A DNA stretch of 64,000 nt, from positions 1 through 64,000 of the forward strand of contig DATGUP010000008.1 in assembly GCA_035301265.1 (NCBI GenBank), read 5' to 3'. Made by a program: the position numbers and the translations under genes. Shown here piece by piece: positions 8,690 to 16,849 of this stretch (position 1 is its first letter; each line of letters begins with the position of its first letter). Below the pieces are notes generated by a model. That model was not told the origin of the DNA and did not search any database. It saw only the letters and a program-made list of their open reading frames with translations. Origin of the DNA: DATGUP01 sp035301265 (GTDB taxonomy: Bacteria; Bacillota; Bacilli; Bacillales; Amphibacillaceae).

Positions 8690-9991
8690 ATGATGAAAAG
8701 TATACCGGAGTCAATGACAAATTTAATTGAGCAAATCAAGCAAAAAAATCCGAGTGATGAAAAATTACAAGCTCTGTTTGAGAATTGTTTTTCAAATACT
8801 TATGAAACGACAATTCGCCCTCAAGAAGATGGAACAACGTTTGTCATTACAGGTGATATACCTGCGATGTGGCTTCGTGATTCAGCCGCACAAGTGAGAC
8901 CCTACTTAGTGCTTACTGAAGAAGATGAAGCGATGTCTGATTTGATTCAAGGTGTCATCCAAAAGCAAATGGAATTTATCAATCATGATCCATATGCAAA
9001 TGCCTTTAATGAGAATCCTACAGGTGATCGTTTTAATGATGATCAAACAGAAATGACACCGTGGTTATGGGAGCGAAAATATGAAATAGATTCATTGTGC
9101 TACCCCATTCAATTAGCTTATTTATTTTGGAAATCAACAGGTCGAATCTCTCATTTTAATGAGACCTTTCAAAAGGCTGTCAATAAAATTATAGAGGTTT
9201 GGAAAATTGAACAAAATCATGAGCGGGATTCAGGCTATTCATTTGTTCGCAAAAACTGTCTTCCGCAAGATACGTTATCACATGATGGAAAGGGAGCACC
9301 TGTCGCATATACAGGAATGACGTGGTCCGGTTTCCGTCCAAGTGATGATGCCTGTAAGTATGGATATTTAGTTCCAGCTAATATGTTTGCTGTTGTCGTG
9401 TTAAAGCAACTCGAAGAAATTGCAAATAACGTTTTACATGATAGTGATTTAGCTGAGCGGGCATCTGCACTAGCCGAAGAAATTGATCATGGTATTCAAA
9501 CGTATGGAAAAGTTGAACATGAAACATATGGAACGATTTACGCATATGAAACTGATGGGTATGGGAACTACAATTTGATGGATGATGCAAATGTTCCGTC
9601 TTTACTTTCAATTCCATATCTTGGGTATTGCTCAATTGATGATGAAGTGTATCAAAATACGAGAAGATTTATATTAAGTAAACAGAACCCATACTATTAT
9701 GAAGGAAAAGTAGCGAAGGGAATTGGTAGTCCACATACGCCAGAAAATTATATTTGGCATATTGCTCTTGCCATTCAAGGAATGACTGCACAAACGAATG
9801 AAGAAAAGCAATCTATTTTAAACTTATTTAAAGAAACAGATGCTGGTGAACATTTAATGCATGAAGGATTTCATGTTGATGATCCTACACAATATACTAG
9901 ACCATGGTTTTCGTGGGCTAATTCGATGTTTAGCGAATTTATCCTTCATTTACATGGAATTCATGTTAAAGGAAGTCCACTAGCTAAGTAA
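8690..9991 (+). CDS. GH125 exo-alpha-1,6-mannosidase
   Basis: A 433-residue protein of the metal-independent alpha-mannosidase family (GH125, formerly DUF1237). The signature FVITGDIPAMWLRDSAAQVRPYL near residues 50-72 and the C-terminal PRPWFSWANSMFSEFI-like block are both present. Family members are inverting exo-alpha-1,6-mannosidases that act on N-glycan-derived mannose branches. There is no signal peptide, so it works in the cytoplasm. It lies 14 bp after the GH38 gene, with AAGGGG before the ATG. The GH38 plus GH125 pair is known from Firmicute N-glycan degradation loci, for example in streptococci. Confidence 0.93.
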   Translation: MMKSIPESMTNLIEQIKQKNPSDEKLQALFENCFSNTYETTIRPQEDGTTFVITGDIPAMWLRDSAAQVRPYLVLTEEDEAMSDLIQGVIQKQMEFINHDPYANAFNENPTGDRFNDDQTEMTPWLWERKYEIDSLCYPIQLAYLFWKSTGRISHFNETFQKAVNKIIEVWKIEQNHERDSGYSFVRKNCLPQDTLSHDGKGAPVAYTGMTWSGFRPSDDACKYGYLVPANMFAVVVLKQLEEIANNVLHDSDLAERASALAEEIDHGIQTYGKVEHETYGTIYAYETDGYGNYNLMDDANVPSLLSIPYLGYCSIDDEVYQNTRRFILSKQNPYYYEGKVAKGIGSPHTPENYIWHIALAIQGMTAQTNEEKQSILNLFKETDAGEHLMHEGFHVDDPTQYTRPWFSWANSMFSEFILHLHGIHVKGSPLAK

Positions 9992-10022
9992 ATAGCATCA
10001 TACCAATAAAGGAGTGCAAAAA

Positions 10023-11402
10023 TTGGTCACATATCAATTTCCGAAAAACTTTTTATGGGGAGCAGCTTCTTCAGCACCACAGACTGAAGGAGCCTCCAAC
10101 ATTGATGGAAAGGCTAAAAGTATATGGGATTATTGGTTTGAAATCGAGCCGGAAAAATTTCATCAAGGTGTTGGACCGAATAATACCTCAAGCTTTTATA
10201 AACACTATCGGGAAGATATTAAGCGAATGAAAGATATACATCTTAATTCATTTCGCTCCTCTATTTCTTGGGCTCGTTTATTACCTGATGGGAAACATGT
10301 TAATCAAAAAGCTGTTGACTTTTACAATGATATGATAAACCATCTTCTTAAAAATGACATTGAGCCAATTATAAATTTATTTCATTTTGATATGCCCCTG
10401 TTATTCCAAGAAAAAGGTGGTTGGGAAAGTCGAGAAGTTGTTGATGCGTTTGTTTATTATGCAGAGACAGCTTTTAAGCTTTTCGGTGATCGTGTGAAAA
10501 AATGGACAACCTTCAACGAACCAATTGTTCCCGTTGAAATGGGCTATTTAAACCATTTTCATTACCCATGTGTCGTAGATATGAAACGAGCAGTAGTTGT
10601 TGCTTATCATACGATGTTAGCGAGTGCGAAAACTGTTCAAACGTTTCATCAAATCCATCCAGATGGGGAAATAGGGATTATTTTAAATGTAACTCCTTCT
10701 TATCCGCGTAGTGATTCAGAAGGAGATGTCGAAGCGGCAAATATTGCTGATTTATTGTTCAATCGAAGTTTTTTAGATCCATCTGTTTTAGGACAGTATC
10801 CAGAGGAACTTATCGAACTGTTGGATACATATGATTTACTTCCACCTGTTCAAGAAAATGACTTAGAGATGATCAAAGAAAACACAGTAGATTTTTTAGG
10901 TGTTAATTACTACCAACCTCGTCGTGTCAAAGAAAAAGAAACACCTGTTACGTCTGAGAAAATTTTACCGGAAAACTTTTACGATCCGTATATTTGGCCA
11001 AAACGAAAAATGAATCCATATCGCGGATGGGAAATTTACGAAAAAGGTATTTACGATATCGCGATAAATATTAAGGAGAATTACGACAATATCCCGTGGT
11101 ATGTAGCAGAAAATGGGATGGGTGTTGAGCATGAAGAACGGTTTATGGATGACTCAGGCATGATTCAAGATGATTATCGAATTGAATTTTATCAAGAACA
11201 TTTAAAATGGCTTCATAAAGGGATGCAAGAAGGATCAAATTGTTTTGGTTATCATGTATGGACGTTTATGGATAACTGGTCATGGTTAAATGCTTATAAA
11301 AATCGATACGGGTTTTATCGTGTTGATTTGAAAACTCAAGAACGCTCCTTGAAAAAGAGTGGTCAATGGTTTTCGAAAGTTATTCAAAACAACGGTTTTT
11401 AA
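10023..11402 (+). CDS. GH1 glycosidase, phospho-type active site with a shifted lysine
   Basis: A 459-residue GH1 TIM barrel. The acid/base is Glu166 (TTFNEP) and the nucleophile Glu363 (VAENGMG). Compared from memory with the LacG phosphate site Ser428/Lys435/Tyr437, the C-terminal segment WSWLNAYKNRYG keeps the Ser and Tyr. It has Asn at the Lys position, with a Lys one residue earlier. It lacks the Glu-Trp pair of ordinary beta-glucosidases. This suggests a 6-phospho-beta-glycoside substrate. A GTG at 10014 is in frame, but it overlaps the AAAGGAG ribosome site, so TTG at 10023 is preferred. A close paralogue lies at 38107, and a BglK-like kinase follows. Confidence 0.9.
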   Translation: MVTYQFPKNFLWGAASSAPQTEGASNIDGKAKSIWDYWFEIEPEKFHQGVGPNNTSSFYKHYREDIKRMKDIHLNSFRSSISWARLLPDGKHVNQKAVDFYNDMINHLLKNDIEPIINLFHFDMPLLFQEKGGWESREVVDAFVYYAETAFKLFGDRVKKWTTFNEPIVPVEMGYLNHFHYPCVVDMKRAVVVAYHTMLASAKTVQTFHQIHPDGEIGIILNVTPSYPRSDSEGDVEAANIADLLFNRSFLDPSVLGQYPEELIELLDTYDLLPPVQENDLEMIKENTVDFLGVNYYQPRRVKEKETPVTSEKILPENFYDPYIWPKRKMNPYRGWEIYEKGIYDIAINIKENYDNIPWYVAENGMGVEHEERFMDDSGMIQDDYRIEFYQEHLKWLHKGMQEGSNCFGYHVWTFMDNWSWLNAYKNRYGFYRVDLKTQERSLKKSGQWFSKVIQNNGF

Positions 11403-11438
11403 GTCCTTCGAATAAAAATGATTAGGGAGTTTACGGAG

Positions 11439-12338
11439 ATGGGAAATATTTTAGCGTTCGATTTGGGAGGAACGAGTGTTAATTATGCCTTAGTAAATGA
11501 TCATGGAAACATGACGAATAAAGGATCAATTGCAACACCGGATCATTTAGAGGATCTATTAAACTTTATTCACCAACAAGTTGAGAAATTTCAAGATGTA
11601 AAGATTGAAGGAATCGCAATTAGTTCACCAGGATCTGTATCAGAAAAAGGAATCATTTATGGGGGAAGTGCGATTCCTTATATACACGGCCCTAATATTA
11701 AAGCTCTTGTCAAGGAAGCAACAGGACTAGAGGTTGAAATAGAAAATGATGCAAATTGTGTAGCGTTAGCAGAAATTTGGCAAGGATCGGCTGTCGGCAA
11801 AAAGAATGTTGCAACTGTAGTCCTTGGCACAGGAATTGGTGGAGCCCTCATTAAAGATGGAGTGATTCATAAAGGACATCACCTTCATGGTGGTGAGTTT
11901 GGATATATGATTATAGATTCACGGCGGATTGGTAGCGGAATGAGTACATTTAGTGAGGTTGCTTCTACATTTTCAATTCTTAAAAGAGTTGCTTATGAAA
12001 AGAACATTCATGTTTCTGAACTCACAGGTGAAAAGATTTTCTTGCAAGCTGAACACGGGGATGAAATATGCAAACGTGCAATAGAAGAATTTTATCAGAT
12101 GCTTGCAATTGGCATTTATAATATTCAATATATTTATGATCCGGAAATCATTTTAATAGGTGGTGGTATAAGTTCTAGAGATGACTTAATTGAACATATA
12201 CAAAAGGAGGTCCAAAAACTTATTCAACAAATCGATGTCGCAAAAGTTATACCATCCATTGATCGGTGCTACTTTCGTGCAGATGCAAATTTAATTGGCG
12301 TAGCGTATCACTTTATCCAACAGCAAAAAAAACGTTAA
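11439..12338 (+). CDS. ROK-family kinase, beta-glucoside kinase (BglK)-like
   Basis: A 299-residue sugar kinase. It has an N-terminal phosphate loop LAFDLGGTSVNYAL, the catalytic-site ENDANCVALAE, and a second glycine block VVLGTGIGGALI. The Cys-rich zinc motif of most ROK kinases is absent; the region reads GGEFGYMIIDSRRIGSG. From memory this layout resembles Klebsiella BglK, which phosphorylates beta-disaccharides at the 6-prime hydroxyl. An ATG at 11418 is in frame, but AGGGAG at 11424-11429 supports 11439. It comes 36 bp after the GH1 gene, so a kinase-then-hydrolase route is plausible. A monosaccharide kinase remains possible. Confidence 0.85.
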   Translation: MGNILAFDLGGTSVNYALVNDHGNMTNKGSIATPDHLEDLLNFIHQQVEKFQDVKIEGIAISSPGSVSEKGIIYGGSAIPYIHGPNIKALVKEATGLEVEIENDANCVALAEIWQGSAVGKKNVATVVLGTGIGGALIKDGVIHKGHHLHGGEFGYMIIDSRRIGSGMSTFSEVASTFSILKRVAYEKNIHVSELTGEKIFLQAEHGDEICKRAIEEFYQMLAIGIYNIQYIYDPEIILIGGGISSRDDLIEHIQKEVQKLIQQIDVAKVIPSIDRCYFRADANLIGVAYHFIQQQKKR

Positions 12339-12392
12339 TGTTTAAATTGCAACAGTAGCATCTTGACAGAAGAATAAAGGGGAAGATTTACG

Positions 12393-13307
12393 ATGAAATA
12401 CAAGATAGGTATAGATATAGGAGGAACAAATATCGTTATCGGTATGATCGATGAATCAGGCAAGCTGCAAGATCATGAGATTATACCAACGGATTTATCA
12501 ATCTCTCCATTTGATATGATTTCAAAGATTAATGATAAATTGAAGACAATGATCAAACGTTCCAAAATAAATGAAAATGATATAAAGGGGATAGGAATCG
12601 GAGCACCTGGTCCTTTAGATAGTAAAAAGGGTATGATTATTTGCCCACCAAACTTACAAACATGGAAAGATATCCCGATTAAAAAATGGATTGAAGACGA
12701 ATTTCCTTATCCTGTTCAATTAGAAAATGATGCAAATGCTGCAACCCTAGCAGAAAGGTATTTTGGTGCGGGAAAAAACATTGATAATTTTATTTACATG
12801 ACCATCAGCACGGGTATTGGAGCCGGCATTTTTTCTGAAGGAAAATTGTTACATGGTCAAAAAGGAAATGCGGGTGATATAGGCCATGTCGTTGTTGATC
12901 CTTCATTCGGAAAATGTGTTTGTGGGCAATATGGCTGTTTAGAAAATATCGCTTCGGGCACAGCTATATCAAGAGAAGGTTCGAAAATTTTTGGAGAATC
13001 TTTAACTACTAAAGAAGTATTTGATTTATATAAAGAAGGACATTCGAAAATTGTTCCATATATTGACCGTGTGTTGGAAATTCTCGGGATTGCCTGTGTA
13101 AACTTAATCAATACGTTTGATACAGAACGAATTGTTATAGGTGGTGGAGTTTCTAAAGTAGGTGCATTGTTATTTGATACATTACAAAATTATGTCAACA
13201 CTTATGCTCTTACACCACACGGGCGCTATACAGAAGTTGTTCCAGCTCAACTGGAATTACACAGTGGAGTTATTGGAGCGGCATTATGTGTTGATGTAGT
13301 TGAATAG
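12393..13307 (+). CDS. ROK-family hexokinase (glucokinase/mannokinase-like)
   Basis: A 304-residue cytoplasmic sugar kinase with IGIDIGGTNIVIG at the N-terminus, the catalytic ENDANAATLAE, the glycine block ISTGIGAGIF, and the ROK zinc motif GKCVCGQYGCLE. AAAGGGG precedes the ATG. As the last gene of the mannoside cluster it most likely phosphorylates the mannose or glucose freed by the glycosidases. The Man-6-P isomerase must be encoded elsewhere. Its N-terminus resembles the gutted ROK gene at 43191 (TDLSISPFDMISKIN versus TDLSVPPEEMVARIN), so the two are probably paralogues. Confidence 0.88.
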   Translation: MKYKIGIDIGGTNIVIGMIDESGKLQDHEIIPTDLSISPFDMISKINDKLKTMIKRSKINENDIKGIGIGAPGPLDSKKGMIICPPNLQTWKDIPIKKWIEDEFPYPVQLENDANAATLAERYFGAGKNIDNFIYMTISTGIGAGIFSEGKLLHGQKGNAGDIGHVVVDPSFGKCVCGQYGCLENIASGTAISREGSKIFGESLTTKEVFDLYKEGHSKIVPYIDRVLEILGIACVNLINTFDTERIVIGGGVSKVGALLFDTLQNYVNTYALTPHGRYTEVVPAQLELHSGVIGAALCVDVVE

Positions 13308-13409
13308 TTATCTAAAAGATATCTTTGGAAAAACCCAGTAAAGTGAGGATAAACGATATATTTTATTAAGGGTTTTAATATTAGTCATAGATGTTGCAAT
13401 TCAATCAAA

Positions 13410-13439
13410 AACGGAGGCTTGTAAGAGAGCACCTCCGTT
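13410..13439 (+). terminator. Possible terminator hairpin of the mannoside cluster
   Basis: AACGGAGG (13410-13417) pairs perfectly with CCTCCGTT (13432-13439) around a 14-nt loop, about 100 nt after the last kinase gene. There is no good T run after the stem, so this may be a processed 3-prime end rather than a classical intrinsic terminator. Confidence 0.45.
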
Positions 13440-13775
13440 GTGGACATTTCTTGTCTAAAATGTGATGTTTTCGTGAAATTTTCTCATTTTTTTTCTTGGG
13501 AAATAATGCGTACTTCACCTTCGCACCTTACTTATAAGCATCTATTCTACATAAAATGGGATAAAAAAACAAAATGATTTGGAATCATTTAACGATTTAT
13601 TATATCACCCTTAATAAGTCAACGGATGAACTGTAGTAATTCAAGGCGTTGTCATTCTTATAATGATCAAAATATATACGGGGTGATTTTTATTAGTATT
13701 ATTCGATAGAAGCAGAAATGCTAGGTGCTTCCATAGCTTGAATTTGTATCGGCAATTTCAGTAGCTGGGCTAATA

Positions 13776-14028
13776 CCAAGTTATGGCACTCTGAAAGAGG
13801 CTCTAGGCTGTGTTTGTATACTAATGAATGTTGTGATCTCGCCCACAATCTTTAAATCAGGACCGTACAATAAATAAAGAGGCTATTGCACTCGCCTCTG
13901 ATCTCGTTATTACGTTTCATGGTGCAATAGATCATTCCAATTCTATAATTGATCCCTATAAATTACTTATGAAATATAAGGTGCTAGATTTTTATATTGA
14001 AGATTATATTTTATTAATGCTAGTATAG
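13776..14028 (+). pseudogene. Decayed coding remnant, family not recognised
   Basis: Two frames join into one protein-like text. PSYGTLKEALGC...ISPTIFKSGPYNK runs from 13776 to a stop. A short AATA duplication then shifts to EAIALASDLVITFHGAIDH...IDPYKLLMKYKV, ending in TAG at 14026-14028. Composition and the frame relation look like a frameshifted gene, not noise. I do not recognise the family. The rest of the 13308-14126 stretch shows only a hairpin near 13410-13439. Confidence 0.35.
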
Positions 14029-14126
14029 TCTCATAGATACATCTGAGTCAAGTTACTCATCGTCAAAAAGATAGTCATCTGTGCGAGATATCAAGAAGTA
14101 AGTCTTTAGGTAAATAGTTCCAAATC

Positions 14127-14411
14127 GTGAACGAGAAAATAACGAATGAACACAAAGAATTATTGAGATTAAATAAAAGAACATTTATTACAACCTTAGA
14201 GAAAGCTTTACGTAACACCTTAGGTCGAGACTTTGAATTTGAAAAGGTGGATGAACCAATAAAACTAGGTGACGTGCCAAAGACATATGTGTCAATAAAT
14301 GCACTTTATGAAGCTGTTGGTTTTAAACCTGATACACCACTGGAAGAAGGCTTGCAGAAGTTTGCTGAGGTGAAAGGTGATATATTAGATACAGTTTATG
14401 CCGTAAAGTAA
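14127..14411 (+). pseudogene. C-terminal fragment of a UDP-sugar 4-epimerase
   Basis: The open frame of 94 codons begins inside the fold. LITTLEKAL-like text leads to LGDVPKTYVSINALYEAVGFKPDTPLEEGLQKFAEV, the C-terminal signature of UDP-glucuronate 4-epimerases (CapI/LspL type SDR), which usually have about 330 residues. The Rossmann domain with GxxGxxG and the catalytic YxxxK is absent. The only start is a GTG with no ribosome site. It is a 5-prime-truncated relic next to a UDP-glucose dehydrogenase, with which such epimerases commonly pair. Confidence 0.75.
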
Positions 14412-14436
14412 AAGATTAGATAATGTAGGAATATGC

Positions 14437-14601
14437 ATGACGTATCCACTAGTCGATCAATATGGGAACGAAAAAGAAGAATACGTGATAAAATCAGATT
14501 TTAGTGGCGAAACAATAGAAAAATTAACAGACGATAGATTTATGATTGATTTAGATAACCTGGACATCGTAGCTGACAGTTGGTGGGAACACTCGGCTTA
14601 A
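14437..14601 (+). CDS. Small hypothetical protein (54 aa)
   Basis: A 54-codon frame beginning MTYPLVDQYGNEKEEYV and ending DSWWEHSA, with AGGA 6 nt before the ATG. It is acidic, has no membrane segment, and I do not recognise it. It lies between the epimerase fragment and the UDP-sugar dehydrogenase and could be a small real gene or the tail of a lost one. Regular codon use and a ribosome site are the only support. Confidence 0.4.
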   Translation: MTYPLVDQYGNEKEEYVIKSDFSGETIEKLTDDRFMIDLDNLDIVADSWWEHSA

Positions 14602-14687
14602 GTAATTGATGTTTTCCTTATGAATTGCAATTCATCCATAATATATGGTAAACGATCATCGCAATAAAACACAAAGGGGAGAGAAAC

Positions 14688-15854
14688 ATGAAAATCGCAG
14701 TTGCTGGAATAGGCTATGTCGGTTTAGCCAATGCTGTCTTGCTCGCTCAACATAATGAAGTGGTTGCACTTGATATCAACCAAGAAAAGGTCGATATGAT
14801 CAATAACAAGAAGTCGCCTATAGTGGATAAAGAAATAGAAGACTATCTAGCCAATAAGAAATTGAATCTAACCGCTACTACAAACAGTGAAGAAGCGTTT
14901 ACGGATGCTGATTATGTGATCATTTCAACACCGACGAATTATGATCCGGAACAAAATTATTTTGATACATCATCGGTTGAAACGGTCATCCGCAACGTAC
15001 TTGATATTAATCCTGATGCGGTTATGATTATTAAATCGACCATTCCTGTCGGTTATACGAAAGAAATATCGAATCAATTGGCAACACAAAACGTCATTTT
15101 CTCGCCTGAATTTTTACGCGAAGGTCAAGCGCTATACGATAATCTTTATCCTTCTCGTATCATCGTTGGCGAGCAGTCAGAGCGGGCGAAAACATTTGCT
15201 GATTTATTAGTGCAAGGTGCATTAAAGGATGATATCCCTGTTTTATACACCAATTCGACAGAAGCGGAAGCCATTAAGCTGTTTGCTAATACATATCTGG
15301 CGATGCGGGTTTCCTTTTTTAATGAACTCGATTCATATGCTGAAGTGCGCGGCCTTGATACAAAACAGATTATCAATGGTGTCGGGCTCGATCCACGCAT
15401 TGGCACACATTATAACAACCCGTCGTTCGGCTATGGGGGCTACTGTTTGCCGAAAGATACGAAACAGCTTTTAGCGAACTATCAAGATGTGCCGAATAAT
15501 CTTATTAAAGCGATCGTTGATGCCAATCAGACGAGAAAAGATCATATTGCCGAGATGATTCTTAAGCAGAATCCGGAAATCGTCGGCATTTACCGGTTAA
15601 CGATGAAAACTCATTCTGATAACTTCCGTGAGTCGGCTATTCAAGGTGTCATGGAGCGAATAAAGGCCAGGGGAGTCGAAGTTGTTGTATATGAGCCGGT
15701 GCTTAAAGAAGAGTTATTTTACAACTCACGGGTTATTAAGGACCTTGCTGAATTTAAGAAAACAGCGGATATCATCGTAGCTAATCGAATGGATGAGCAT
15801 TTACAAGATGTAAAGGAAAAAGTGTATACGCGAGATTTGTATAGTAGGGATTAG
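14688..15854 (+). CDS. ugd: UDP-glucose 6-dehydrogenase
   Basis: A 388-residue NAD-dependent nucleotide-sugar dehydrogenase that makes UDP-glucuronate (or a related uronate) for surface polysaccharide. The N-terminal Rossmann motif is VAGIGYVGLANAVLLA. PEFLREGQALYDNLYPSRIIVG and the catalytic cysteine in GYGGYCLPKDT are both intact. AAGGGGAGAG precedes the ATG. It fits the shorter (about 390 aa) Firmicute Ugd group, often found in capsule loci. Its neighbours are an epimerase fragment upstream and a GntR fragment downstream, so this is likely the surviving member of a dismantled capsule or teichuronic acid locus. GDP-mannose dehydrogenase is a less likely alternative. Confidence 0.9.
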   Translation: MKIAVAGIGYVGLANAVLLAQHNEVVALDINQEKVDMINNKKSPIVDKEIEDYLANKKLNLTATTNSEEAFTDADYVIISTPTNYDPEQNYFDTSSVETVIRNVLDINPDAVMIIKSTIPVGYTKEISNQLATQNVIFSPEFLREGQALYDNLYPSRIIVGEQSERAKTFADLLVQGALKDDIPVLYTNSTEAEAIKLFANTYLAMRVSFFNELDSYAEVRGLDTKQIINGVGLDPRIGTHYNNPSFGYGGYCLPKDTKQLLANYQDVPNNLIKAIVDANQTRKDHIAEMILKQNPEIVGIYRLTMKTHSDNFRESAIQGVMERIKARGVEVVVYEPVLKEELFYNSRVIKDLAEFKKTADIIVANRMDEHLQDVKEKVYTRDLYSRD

Positions 15855-15869
15855 ATTGGCTAGGAAATC

Positions 15870-16075
15870 TCAGTAGTACATCCGAAATAATAGAGCGAAT
15901 GGGGATGATACTCGGAGCAAAACTTGTAGAGTCAAAAATTATTTCTTTGGATGATTTTCTAAAAGAATTACCGGATTGGATCAAGCTTATTATTTTATGC
16001 GCATCCGTTATGCGAATCATACCCCGATCGGAATTGAAAGCCATTACTATCCAGTTATTGTTATTAATTAACATT
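15870..16075 (+). pseudogene. UTRA-domain fragment of a GntR regulator
   Basis: Two frames give consecutive UTRA text. The first reads STSEIIERMGMILGAKLVESKIISL. After a frameshift near 15970 the second reads RITGLDQAYYFMRIRYANHTPIGIESHYYPV and then a stop. The latter is the typical effector-binding strand pattern of HutC/GntR regulators. The winged-helix domain is missing. The rest of 16076-16381 shows no gene. Confidence 0.65.
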
Positions 16076-16355
16076 TAAGTGTTATATACGTTATTAAATA
16101 AAATATTTATAATTAAAGTAAAAGAGTTGGTGCATATGATCAAACAAGAGAAGGGGGGGTTATTGTAAAAACTAACTTTTCAACAGAGATTTGTCGCAAA
16201 TTTCTTTCGGATTCCGGGGCGTCCCAGACATTCTTGTCGTTGGCTAATCGTTACAATTGCTTCAGAGATAGTACCGAGAACTTTTTTACACATACTTTTT
16301 TACAGATCAAATCGCGTATCACAATGATTCGTTCGAAGCGCAACAGCTTCTATGC

Positions 16356-16383
16356 AGGCGGGACCTTCCGTTTTGTCCCGCCT
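16356..16383 (-). terminator. Hairpin at the 3-prime end of the minus-strand gene pair
   Basis: AGGCGGGAC (16356-16364) pairs perfectly with GTCCCGCCT (16375-16383). It overlaps the stop codon of the 130-aa gene. No T run follows on the minus strand, so termination efficiency is uncertain. Confidence 0.45.
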
Positions 16384-16774
16384 ATTTCAAGATGCCTTGA
16401 TAAACGTCTTCGTCTGATATTTCGCCCGCTTTCAGTAATTCGTCTTCAAATCGTTTAAAATAGCTTAAGTAAATCCGTTCGTTATAGAGGCGATGGTTGC
16501 CTGCACGGACGATATCTTTTGCATATTCTGCCCCGATTTTATCTTTAATTTTTTTAAAGTTTTCGATGCTGTCTAAATAGACATTGAAGATTTGATCAAT
16601 TCGCCCGCCGTTTTCGCCATAACTTGGCAATGTTTTCGCCTGTTCGAGGTATTCGATACGAACATCGTAGTTTTCTTTAAAGTAACGTACGAGATATTTT
16701 CCACTTTCGCCTAATGGAAGGACGGCACCGGGCCATACGCAGCGGACATAATCCTCTTTTAGCAAATTATACAT
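16382..16774 (-). CDS. Conserved hypothetical protein (130 aa)
   Basis: I do not recognise a named family. The protein starts MYNLLKEDYVRCVWPGAVLPLG and contains a GENGGRIDQIFNVYLDSIENFKKI segment; it looks soluble and alpha/beta. The frame is open further upstream, but GAGGGGG lies 8 nt before the ATG at 16774, which decides the start. It lies 75 bp downstream of a SAM-dependent methyltransferase on the same strand and is probably co-transcribed with it. Confidence 0.65.
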   Translation of the reverse strand: MYNLLKEDYVRCVWPGAVLPLGESGKYLVRYFKENYDVRIEYLEQAKTLPSYGENGGRIDQIFNVYLDSIENFKKIKDKIGAEYAKDIVRAGNHRLYNERIYLSYFKRFEDELLKAGEISDEDVYQGILK

Positions 16775-16849
16775 TAGCCATTCCCCCTCATCATATATTT
16801 GGATTGAATAGTAAAACGCCGGTGTCTTATGCCATAGAAGCATCTATGC

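Noticed and set aside
16234..16458. 74-codon frame on the plus strand
   Set aside because: It overlaps the minus-strand 130-aa gene and its hairpin; no ribosome site.
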